The translations under genes were made by a program, and so were the position numbers. A DNA stretch of 32,224 bases, taken from assembly GCA_937899835.1 (NCBI GenBank), contig CALCCE010000159.1, positions 1 to 32,224 on the forward strand, read 5' to 3'. The first letter of the stretch is position 1, and each line of letters starts with the position of its first letter. This document shows, piece after piece, positions 9,253-16,227 of this stretch. The stretch is from an uncultured Flavobacteriales bacterium (GTDB lineage Bacteria > Bacteroidota > Bacteroidia > Flavobacteriales_G > Salibacteraceae). The notes below the pieces were generated by a model, which was given only the letters and a program-made list of their open reading frames with translations, was not told where the DNA came from and made no database searches.

Positions 9253-9268
9253 ATTTTAAATTTAAAAT
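9253..9268. promoter_or_regulatory. 16-bp AT-only palindrome at the start of the 9270 gene
   Basis: ATTTTAAATTTAAAAT is a perfect palindrome ending one base before the ATG at 9270. AT-rich leaders without a Shine-Dalgarno are normal in Bacteroidota and favour translation, so the palindrome may be fortuitous or may be a regulator site. Confidence 0.25.
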
Positions 9269-9269
9269 C

Positions 9270-9782
9270 ATGTCTAACAATTCTATCATCGATCTCACTC
9301 ATTTTTTTGGCTACAAATGGGAAGTTGGCACCCAACTGGCGGTAACTGCGGGCCAAAACAATCATTTTGCCGCAACGGTTGAACAGCTTGAAGCGGGTTC
9401 TGTCAAAATTAGTTCCGGAAAAGAACAAACTGTTTTTTTCGATTTGATCATTACGGCTACCGGAAATCCGGAAGATCACAATTTCAACATCCAAATCAAC
9501 TGGGATCCCAATACGGCCAGTCCGTTCCAATTGGGGCAGGGCCTTTACAGCGACAAACCCATCAAGGGAATAATTAAAACGGTCATTAGCACTCCAATTG
9601 GCACTGCCCTGGATTTTTCGGGCGAATACACCCTGGCCGTCGTAAACCTGGACATCCTGGAAAAAGGGGTACTCCGCATTCAATCTCCATTTCCTACGGT
9701 GAACAATACGTACATGAACTTTAGCACCATTGGAGAACACGGAGAAAGTGAAGACCTATTTTTCTCGTTCATTCCAGCCTAA
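9270..9782 (+). CDS. Hypothetical beta-sandwich-like protein, 170 residues
   Basis: A small protein without signal peptide or membrane segment. It is almost entirely beta-strand in pattern: WEVGTQLAVTAGQNNHFAAT, VFFDLIITATGNPEDHNF, then LDFSGEYTLAVVNLDILEKG, ending FFSFIPA. This suggests one compact beta domain. No catalytic residues or Cys pairs are visible. The ATG at 9270 is preceded by an AT-rich leader, and the gene is followed 29 nt after its stop by a strong terminator hairpin, so it is likely the end of a transcript that may begin before 8409. It lies between the 228-residue gene and the TupA-like gene; context suggests it belongs to the same accessory block. Function unknown. Confidence 0.8.
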   Translation: MSNNSIIDLTHFFGYKWEVGTQLAVTAGQNNHFAATVEQLEAGSVKISSGKEQTVFFDLIITATGNPEDHNFNIQINWDPNTASPFQLGQGLYSDKPIKGIIKTVISTPIGTALDFSGEYTLAVVNLDILEKGVLRIQSPFPTVNNTYMNFSTIGEHGESEDLFFSFIPA

Positions 9783-9810
9783 ACGGCTCGGCTAATAGCC
9801 ACACGTAAAG

Positions 9811-9849
9811 AAGCAACGGTAGCTCTAAAAAGGAGAACCGTTGCTTTTT
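9811..9849 (+). terminator. Rho-independent terminator after the 9270 gene
   Basis: AAGCAACGGT (9811-9820) pairs perfectly with ACCGTTGCTT (9837-9846) around a 16-nt loop and runs into a T-tract (9845-9849). The 10-bp perfect stem and its position 29 nt after the stop make it a clear terminator. Confidence 0.85.
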
Positions 9850-9958
9850 CATTTCTGCCTTTTTTATTGCTATCGAATACCCTTTTGAAACACATCTTGG
9901 CGCCTGTCTGGTGCCTGTTCCGTCATAAGGTCTATCGATTATTTACTCCTGGGATTCC

Positions 9959-9988
9959 TTGCAGAAAATAATCAGAGAATGTACTTTG
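9959..9988 (+). promoter_or_regulatory. Possible Bacteroidota promoter of the TupA-like gene
   Basis: TTG (9959-9961) is followed after 19 nt by GTACTTTG (9981-9988), approximating the Bacteroidota -33 TTG and -7 TAnnTTTG elements. Its TTTG fits the -7 element, though the first two bases differ from TA. It sits about 80 nt before the ATG at 10068 and after the terminator at 9811, so the next gene would have its own transcript. Confidence 0.35.
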
Positions 9989-10067
9989 TGCCTTCACCAT
10001 CTTCAATTACCCTTTTCTGCTGGAAGTAAATAAGCTTCAAAGGAGCAAAGGGTTAAACATCAAAAAC

Positions 10068-10913
10068 ATGACAACCGAAGCAATTAAAGTCGGCAACGGT
10101 GGTGCAGGCATTGTTGGATTTGTGCAATACATGTATGGCAAGTTCAATGAGGTAAAGGGCACCAATTACAATTTTACTTGGGTTACCTCTGACACGGAAG
10201 AAACCCTCAAAGGACTATCCGATGGCACCTTAGACGTGGGTTGGCCCTACGGAATCGAGCGGGTGTGCAGTTCGTATCGGGATCACCTCAACCAATGGAC
10301 CGATCCCCGATACATTTTTAGAGATCACTTCCTGTTGGCCGGCCCGAAAAGCAACCCGGCTGGATTGCCCTCCTCGAGCGATCCGCATCCACACGTCTCC
10401 AATGATGCGGTTTATGCCATGTTCAAAACCATCAGTGAGGGAAAAGCGGGCGTCAAGTTTTTAACCCGCAACGACAAATCGGCCACCAACGTTTTGGAAC
10501 GGGAGATTTTCAAAGTAGCAATGGGCCGCTACCCCGAAGTAGGCGTGGACAAATGGTATATTCCATTAACGGGCGACAAACATTACCCGGATACGGCACT
10601 GGAAGTAAGCAACGAAAAAGGATACTACACCTTGAGCGATCGGGGCATCTGGACCTGGGCCGACCCATCGAAAAAATCGAACCTGAAAATCTTTTGTGAA
10701 GCCGGCAACACCAACCCGGAAGATGTGTTGCTAAATCCCTGCCTGGCCATTGCGCGCATCGGCGATTCGTGGAACGCCCGCATTGCCAAAGAATTCGTGG
10801 AGTGGCTGAGTACCGATGGGCAAGCCTACGTAGCAACCTATGTGTTGCACGGCGATGAATTGTACTCCAAAGCACCGGAAGACAATATTTTTGCCTGCCT
10901 GTTGAAAGCGTAG
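10068..10913 (+). CDS. TupA/PBP-like solute-binding protein lacking a signal peptide
   Basis: A 281-residue periplasmic-binding-protein-fold protein. Several stretches match the tungstate-binding TupA/PBP-like superfamily: FRDHFLLAGPKSNPAGLP (about 84-101), AVYAMFKTISEGKAGVKFLTRNDKSATN (about 113-140; key residues F, R, D, S), WYIPLTGD, then the very typical YTLSDRGIWTWA (about 187-198) and a C-terminal LLNPCLAIA. The start MTTEAIKVGNGGAG has no signal peptide or lipobox, and no permease or ATPase gene is near, so an import role is doubtful. A cytosolic ligand-sensing or sequestering role is possible. The gene is bracketed by two terminators and so is probably monocistronic. Homologues without transporter partners are also known outside bacteria; the ligand cannot be assigned. 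An upstream missed signal sequence is unlikely because no earlier in-frame ATG with a hydrophobic lead was seen. Confidence 0.85.
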   Translation: MTTEAIKVGNGGAGIVGFVQYMYGKFNEVKGTNYNFTWVTSDTEETLKGLSDGTLDVGWPYGIERVCSSYRDHLNQWTDPRYIFRDHFLLAGPKSNPAGLPSSSDPHPHVSNDAVYAMFKTISEGKAGVKFLTRNDKSATNVLEREIFKVAMGRYPEVGVDKWYIPLTGDKHYPDTALEVSNEKGYYTLSDRGIWTWADPSKKSNLKIFCEAGNTNPEDVLLNPCLAIARIGDSWNARIAKEFVEWLSTDGQAYVATYVLHGDELYSKAPEDNIFACLLKA

Positions 10914-11240
10914 CGAACCGCTTTTCTTCCCACCGTTGTAGCTGTACTTTTTTTGATGGCTCCCCTAAATGCAAGCTCCATTTAGGGGAGCCTTTTTCTT
11001 TCCTGCGAGTGGTGCGTCTACTTCGCGTAGTTCTTGCTTCAATTATAGCTTGAGTAAGGCCCTCTCCCCGTCCATTGGTAACTGCGAACCATCACTGATG
11101 AAAGGTTTAGGGGGCTGAATAAGGTCCTACACAACCGCACATCCCCCTAAAGAGGGATACGCTTCTCCCTCTTTGGTAGCACCTGTATTTTCGACTTTTC
11201 GGGGGACGGATTCTGGCTTTTGATCCTGGATGCTTGTGGC
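10914..11240. other. 327-nt intergenic region with nested inverted repeats
   Basis: After the strong terminator at 10958-10998, the spacer contains TTTAGGGGG (11106-11114) and its reverse complement CCCCCTAAA (11143-11151), then AAAGAGGGA (11149-11157) and TCCCTCTTT (11166-11174). Such C- and G-rich repeats between genes of Bacteroidota are often small interspersed elements. No gene was seen. The promoter of the membrane protease must lie here. Confidence 0.4.
10958..10998 (+). terminator. Strong terminator after the TupA-like gene
   Basis: GGCTCCCCTAAATG (10958-10971) pairs with CATTTAGGGGAGCC (10979-10992) in a 14-bp perfect stem with a 7-nt loop, followed directly by TTTTTC. It is the strongest terminator in the window. 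Confidence 0.93.
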
Positions 11241-12677
11241 ATGGAAAATACACCACCCTCCTGGAAATTCATTGCCCCGATATGCCTTTATCTGGTTACC
11301 GCCTTTTTTGCCTCCTCCTATTATTTGGCCGACCTGATCGTGCAGTCAGATCTGCGTGGAATTACCACTTTTGGGTTTCTTTGGAACACCTATTCTATTG
11401 GCCAGAGCACCCGACTCCTGATGATGATGGCCATTGCCGGAACCCTGGGAGGCCTGCTTTTTACCATTACTTCTTTCACGGCCCATGTAGGCCGAAAAAC
11501 CTTTGATCCGCATTGGATTCCATGGACCTTGCTGCGCCCGGTCACCGGAGCCATTTTAGCCCTCGCCATTTACTTTGCTACCCGGGGTAGTTCTAACGAC
11601 GATTCCATTGTAGAAGGACAGTACTACGGGTACCTCGGTCTGGCAATTTTATCAGGCTTGTTCTCTGCCCACGCTACCGAAAAGTTGAGACAACTGTTCA
11701 ACACCTTGTTTGGTATGAAAACCCCAAAAAAGGCAGATGAAACCCATAACGAGGAAAAACCGACCAACACAGCTGAGCCAGACGAAACAATTCTAGAAGA
11801 AGCATTAGAATTTCACCGACAAAGCCTGCTGGAACAACCCGGCATTCTTTCGGTGGGCATGCGCCCTCCTGGTATGGTAGATCAGTCGCCCGCTGCCATC
11901 AAAGTGCGGGGAAGCAAAGCGGCCTTGGATGCGCTACCCGATCAGTTGGAATATGCCGACAAAAAAGGAGACACCTACACTTTTGCATTGGTAAAAACAC
12001 CATCGAATGGAGCACAGTTACACGCCAAACTGTCCATGGGCTCCTGCATCGCTAATCAATCCAGCAGCAGCATCAAAGGAGCGGCCGGAGCGGTAGTGTA
12101 TGAAAACGGTGCGCAACGGGTGCTTACTTGTGATCATGTGATCGATCCACGCAACAAGATAGCTGATCAAGACACGCCCGCTACAAACTACGAAATTGTC
12201 AATTGTTCCAACGAACCCGTTGGCCGGTTTCTGCGCGGAGTACACAACCCTAGCGTTGATGCGGCATTAGTTATCCCAGAAGCCCCAGTAGATCCCAGCA
12301 TAGCAGGAATTGGAATTCCTCAAACCCCACGCACCCTCACCTGGAAAGATGTAAAAGCCAAACTACCGTTGCGCATGTACTCCCCTGAAAGGGGCCTGCA
12401 AGAAGGTGTGCTAACGGACCTTTCGGTGCACGAATACATTTACTCCGACCACCAGGAAAAGATCAAAATGGTGCACCTCATCGAAGTGTATGCGCAGGGA
12501 GCAAAGCCTTTTTCTGTTCCAGGCGACTCTGGATCATTGGTAGTAGATGAAGCCGGTCATGCGGTGGGCCTGCTGGTTGCCGGTGAACCAGCAAAAAACC
12601 GGGCGCTCATTGTTCCCTTCCGATTCATTGCGCAACAACTCAACATTACCATTCAACCTAATCCTTCACAATCATGA
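11241..12677 (+). CDS. Membrane-anchored trypsin-like serine protease (four helices, Nal1-like)
   Basis: A 478-residue protein. Residues 10-31, 58-80, 97-115 and 127-146 are four hydrophobic helices; a charged linker (about 150-185, EEKPTNTAEPDE) follows. Residues about 185-265 contain the LEQPGILSVGMRPPG pattern often found before Nal1-type trypsin domains. The protease domain has the catalytic triad: His299 in LTCDHV, Asp340 in NPSVDAAL and Ser430 in VPGDSGSL. An even number of helices with no signal peptide puts the protease on the same side as the N-terminus, probably the cytoplasm, unlike most bacterial trypsin-fold proteases. I chose the ATG at 11241 rather than an in-frame TTG at 11220. 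The last 4 nt overlap the start of the next gene, so the two are translationally coupled. Substrate unknown. Confidence 0.88.
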   Translation: MENTPPSWKFIAPICLYLVTAFFASSYYLADLIVQSDLRGITTFGFLWNTYSIGQSTRLLMMMAIAGTLGGLLFTITSFTAHVGRKTFDPHWIPWTLLRPVTGAILALAIYFATRGSSNDDSIVEGQYYGYLGLAILSGLFSAHATEKLRQLFNTLFGMKTPKKADETHNEEKPTNTAEPDETILEEALEFHRQSLLEQPGILSVGMRPPGMVDQSPAAIKVRGSKAALDALPDQLEYADKKGDTYTFALVKTPSNGAQLHAKLSMGSCIANQSSSSIKGAAGAVVYENGAQRVLTCDHVIDPRNKIADQDTPATNYEIVNCSNEPVGRFLRGVHNPSVDAALVIPEAPVDPSIAGIGIPQTPRTLTWKDVKAKLPLRMYSPERGLQEGVLTDLSVHEYIYSDHQEKIKMVHLIEVYAQGAKPFSVPGDSGSLVVDEAGHAVGLLVAGEPAKNRALIVPFRFIAQQLNITIQPNPSQS

Positions 12678-14419
12678 AAATACGTTTTTACCTGCCTTTC
12701 CTTTTAGGAGTATTTTTTAGTGCTCAGGCGATTGCCAATACCATGACACTTACCTACAATACTGCCAAGCAAGTTTTTGACCTTACAGGAACGATAGACG
12801 ACCCTCAAAAACAAATTGATATTGAAGTAAAAGGCAGCCCCAAAGACGGCACGCTGACCCTTGAACTAACGAAAGAAGATGATGCGGTAATTTCCCTAAA
12901 CCCGAGTGATCCAAAATTAAAAATCATCGCAGGAAAAGAGCAGGTTTTTGTCTTTGACATGGATGCCAAAATCAAAGTAAAAAAGATCGTTGCAGTGGTT
13001 CAACTGGTTGGTGAAGGTACGTTGCATCGCTTGGAACTACCAATTAAAGCCGGGACGCCCCCAGCAGCGGAAGCTGCAGAAGCAGGAACAGCTGTTAGGA
13101 TTGCCTTCTTCCCTCCTATTTCCTTCAACGGCAAAACTAAAAAGCAAACCCATCAGGAACATTTGAATGCTTTAAAAGACGAGCTTTTCATCGCCGGAAC
13201 CAAACACCGTTACCTCGTTTATTTCGACGGAGCGCTAAAAAACAGTGCCATGCTCAACTCCGACGGGAACACCATCTCACACCCCAGAACGCGGGTGCTT
13301 CAACCCACTGGCATGGTAGTGGTAGTGGCCAACCCATTGCAGGAAAAAACGTATTCACTGGAGCGAAAAACGGAGAATTCAGTTTCGGAAGTACCCGAAG
13401 TATTGCAAACCGTGTTGGGACTTGGTGGCAGCTCCGCTGCTACCCAGGAAGCTGAAAGTGAAGTAGATGGAGCAAAAGTGCTTGCCGAAAATGATTCTCC
13501 AAAGGAACAATTGAACAAGTTCAAACAGCTTGCAGCGCAATTAGAAGACTATAAAGCTTATCAGGCCGGGAAGCCCTATTTAGACCAGCAGGAATATTTA
13601 GCAGATTGGGCTCATCTAAATCAAAAGTTAAAAGAGCATTTCGGAGTTTATGGAAGTGCCCTAAAATTGGATGCAGTTGGACAGCAATTACTCAAAAAAA
13701 TCAAGTCAACATCCACCGGTGAGGAATACATAGCCTATCAAACTGCCGTTGAAAAGGCCGTAAAACTCTATGCTTCTTTATCTTCTTTGCAATTCTACCA
13801 ATCCTTCGCGCCACTCAAACCCGGTAATGTAGACGAGTTGCAATACGAGCTCACGATAAAACAAGGAACCGACCCTTCCGACAACGGTACCAAAACAATT
13901 TACAAGATTCCGGTTCGGGGTGGATTAAAAATAGATTTTAGCTCTGGATTGTTTGTTAGCGGCCTTTTTGATCGAGGCTACACTACCCGAACACAAACTT
14001 CCATGGACACGAGCTATTTTGTTACCCCCACCTTTCAAATGACGGACAGCATCATTGCTGTAGATGAAAAACAGGAACAACAGATTCTGGAGGTAGATCG
14101 CGGGAAAGCAGAAATTACCTTGGGTGGCCTGATGCATTTTTATACCCGACAAACGCGGTTTGTAAACGGTGCCCTATCCATAGGAGGCAGTGTAAATTCA
14201 GCTGGTACTACCAGATACATGGGTGGTGGAAGTTTGCTTCTCGGCTACCAAAGGCGCTTCGCCATTTCAGGAGGAGTGGCCATGGGCAATGTAAAAAGAC
14301 TTGGATCAGGCCTTGAAGTGGGTGGCATCCTGGATGCTGAAAAAACCGAAGTGCCTACGCGGGATGTGTTCAAAACCAGCTGGTTTTTAGGGTTCACCTA
14401 CAACATTCCCATCAAATAA
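12674..14419 (+). CDS. Exported protein of unknown function, coupled to the membrane protease
   Basis: A 581-residue protein whose ATG overlaps the stop of the protease gene by 4 nt. Residues 1-21 are a signal peptide (MKIRFYLPFLLGVFFSAQAI, then A|NT). Next come beta-rich regions (about 22-130), a Pro/Ala-rich link (TPPAAEAAEAG), a region with the strand FLVYFD-like pattern (KHRYLVYFDGAL), and a helical middle rich in Lys, Gln and Leu (about 270-390). The C-terminal part (about 415-581) is strand-like with amphipathic Gly/Tyr-rich segments (GGGSLLLGYQRRFAISGG) and ends SWFLGFTYNIPIK, which might be a small outer-membrane or periplasmic beta structure. No family was recognised. The coupling suggests a periplasmic partner of the protease, perhaps a sensor or a target, but that is inference. 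Confidence 0.82.
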   Translation: MKIRFYLPFLLGVFFSAQAIANTMTLTYNTAKQVFDLTGTIDDPQKQIDIEVKGSPKDGTLTLELTKEDDAVISLNPSDPKLKIIAGKEQVFVFDMDAKIKVKKIVAVVQLVGEGTLHRLELPIKAGTPPAAEAAEAGTAVRIAFFPPISFNGKTKKQTHQEHLNALKDELFIAGTKHRYLVYFDGALKNSAMLNSDGNTISHPRTRVLQPTGMVVVVANPLQEKTYSLERKTENSVSEVPEVLQTVLGLGGSSAATQEAESEVDGAKVLAENDSPKEQLNKFKQLAAQLEDYKAYQAGKPYLDQQEYLADWAHLNQKLKEHFGVYGSALKLDAVGQQLLKKIKSTSTGEEYIAYQTAVEKAVKLYASLSSLQFYQSFAPLKPGNVDELQYELTIKQGTDPSDNGTKTIYKIPVRGGLKIDFSSGLFVSGLFDRGYTTRTQTSMDTSYFVTPTFQMTDSIIAVDEKQEQQILEVDRGKAEITLGGLMHFYTRQTRFVNGALSIGGSVNSAGTTRYMGGGSLLLGYQRRFAISGGVAMGNVKRLGSGLEVGGILDAEKTEVPTRDVFKTSWFLGFTYNIPIK

Positions 14420-14427
14420 ATTTTAGC

Positions 14428-14507
14428 TTGTAGCAGCAATATCTTGTATTTACGGAAGCTTACCTTCCCGAAGGTAAACCAGGAAATAGCGGCTGCTACG
14501 ATTTTTT
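14428..14507 (+). ncRNA. Structured leader or attenuator between two operon genes
   Basis: GTAGCAGC (14430-14437) pairs exactly with GCTGCTAC (14492-14499), with a wobble and an A-U pair extending the outer stem. The enclosed loop contains a second perfect hairpin, TTACCTT (14460-14466) with AAGGTAA (14471-14477). The outer stem runs into seven T residues. The shape is that of a terminator with a large folded insert, as in attenuators and small riboswitches. It ends 24 nt before the ATG of the second protease. I see no match to a known riboswitch class. Confidence 0.45.
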
Positions 14508-14530
14508 TAAAACCTAAAAATCGAACCAAC

Positions 14531-15532
14531 ATGGCAATTGATTTTTTTCAACTCAAAGAGCAATATAAAGAGGAATTGAAACTTCCCGCCCTTGATGGGG
14601 CCGTTCCTGATGAAGCCTATATGGAAAAGGGCGAAGCAGTACACCAGGCCGCTTTGAACGACCCACGCTCGAGAAAGGGGCGTTATGGCGACTGGTCGGT
14701 AATCAATGTTCGAAATACCCGATCCAGAACCATAAAGCACCAGGCGAAGGCCGTTTTTGGGATCGTATCAAAGCGGTATTTGAACCCCTTTCATGGCTAT
14801 GCTGTGGATAGATACCGCCGAAGCTTCGAACAGATTGTCAACGATTGCGATTTTCACTACAAAGGCATTCCGCTGGATCCCGACTTTCAGCTTGGGCGCT
14901 ACCCCACCCTGGCCATGGGAACGGCCTTTGCTGTAGCTCCCAACCTCGCCCTAACTGCAGGTCATAATGTGGGTGGGCGCTACTTGGATTGGTATGGGAA
15001 ACAACAATTCCTTGATCCGTCCGACTTTCGTTTGTTGCGCGAATTTCGATTGGGTAAAAAATGGCAACGGGAGGACATCCGCTCCTTTAGTGTGATCAAA
15101 CGGGTCAAAAAAATGTCACAGGACTGGGCCTTGCTGCGCGTTGATGGAGCTCCCTTCGAACACTACCTCGATTTGGAACTGGACCCGAAGGCCTTGGTGT
15201 TTCAAAAACCCGGAAAATATTCTGTATATGGTTTGGGTCATCCACTTGGTTTGCCACAAAAGCTATTTCACGAAGCCAAAATGTTGTGGGACCGGGATAC
15301 CTATAATTTCACTTGCAACGTTGACGCGTTCTCCGGTAATTCCGGTTCTCCGATCATTTGCGGTCCCACCGACCGAGTAATTGGCATACTCTACCGCGGT
15401 CAACCCGATTTCGTGGTTCGGGACGGCTACTGGAAACTCAACACCATGAAAACTACCAAAGAGGCTGAGATTGTTTTCAAAGTATGCAGCCTGCCTGAAG
15501 ATATCCAACAAACCATTTTAAGCGAACGCTAA
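14531..15532 (+). CDS. Trypsin-like serine protease without a signal peptide
   Basis: A 333-residue protease of the trypsin fold. The triad is His145 in LTAGHNV, Asp198 in SQDWALLRVD and Ser271 in FSGNSGSPI; the GNSGSP serine loop is canonical. A strand with the oxyanion loop follows (DRVIGILYRG). The N-terminal 120 residues are helical and charged (QLKEQYKEELKLPALDG) and do not look like a signal peptide. I therefore prefer the ATG at 14531, just after an ACCAAC leader, over an in-frame frame extension starting at 14444 that would overlap the structured element. Neither version has a signal peptide, so it is probably cytosolic. The next gene begins 10 nt after its stop. Substrate unknown; conflict-system proteases and glutamyl-endopeptidase-like enzymes share this fold. 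Confidence 0.9.
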   Translation: MAIDFFQLKEQYKEELKLPALDGAVPDEAYMEKGEAVHQAALNDPRSRKGRYGDWSVINVRNTRSRTIKHQAKAVFGIVSKRYLNPFHGYAVDRYRRSFEQIVNDCDFHYKGIPLDPDFQLGRYPTLAMGTAFAVAPNLALTAGHNVGGRYLDWYGKQQFLDPSDFRLLREFRLGKKWQREDIRSFSVIKRVKKMSQDWALLRVDGAPFEHYLDLELDPKALVFQKPGKYSVYGLGHPLGLPQKLFHEAKMLWDRDTYNFTCNVDAFSGNSGSPIICGPTDRVIGILYRGQPDFVVRDGYWKLNTMKTTKEAEIVFKVCSLPEDIQQTILSER

Positions 15533-15542
15533 TATTTACACC

Positions 15543-16223
15543 ATGTCCAATCCATTTATCAACCGGCCTTATGGCCACCTCATGAAGCAGTCCGACAACA
15601 CCTATGTTTTCGGCATCTTATTCTACCACCGCGACAAAGAAGTGACCGGCACTCCCAATCCTGACCTCACCAAACCCAGAATCATCTACGAATACGAACT
15701 CAATGAGAGGGCAGGCACAGGTCAACAAAAGGCCTTCTACAATCATACGATTCCGCAGAAAAAAGACAGTGTTTCCGGTCAGGTCGACTCCCATCCCGAC
15801 ATACCGGAGGAAAGGGAATTTTCGCACCACATTGTGTTGTTTTTTGACTTTGCCGATGCTCTTGAAGTAGGTGGAGCAAGTGAGAAGGAATACAAGCCTT
15901 ATTTGTATTTTGTGGAAACGGCTTCAGAAACCTGGGAGCTTTACGTTGCTGTGCCTTTGGATGCGGGTAAAACATACACCTACACTGTGCAAGGAAATAC
16001 TACACCGGCAAACGGAGTTGTGACCCGAGAGCTTAGCTTAATCCTCGAAGAATCGGATGCCGGTACCCAGGCTCCTGTCCTGTTTACTATGATTCCCATT
16101 CCTGAAAAGGGTACGGATGAAAAATATGTGACCTTGCGGGTAAAAAAGACCACTACCGCCAAAGGATCCGGCACGGTGAAATACGACGATGCTGATGACA
16201 AACCATTTATTCATATTGCATGA
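15543..16223 (+). CDS. Hypothetical beta-rich protein, 226 residues
   Basis: A cytosolic-looking protein (no signal peptide, no membrane helix) tightly placed between the second protease (10 nt before) and the TPR kinase (4 nt after). The sequence is strand-rich: YVFGILFYHRDKEV, then EFSHHIVLFFDFADAL, then PYLYFVETASETWELYVAVP, and a C-terminal YVTLRVKKTT. An EF-hand or metal motif was not found; the DADDKPF near the end is acidic but not diagnostic. Spacing shows one operon, so a role as protease substrate, inhibitor or signal-transfer partner to the kinase is plausible inference. Its small size and strand-rich character recall the genes at 8409 and 9270, though I see no clear sequence match among them. 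Confidence 0.82.
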   Translation: MSNPFINRPYGHLMKQSDNTYVFGILFYHRDKEVTGTPNPDLTKPRIIYEYELNERAGTGQQKAFYNHTIPQKKDSVSGQVDSHPDIPEEREFSHHIVLFFDFADALEVGGASEKEYKPYLYFVETASETWELYVAVPLDAGKTYTYTVQGNTTPANGVVTRELSLILEESDAGTQAPVLFTMIPIPEKGTDEKYVTLRVKKTTTAKGSGTVKYDDADDKPFIHIA

Positions 16224-16227
16224 TTGA

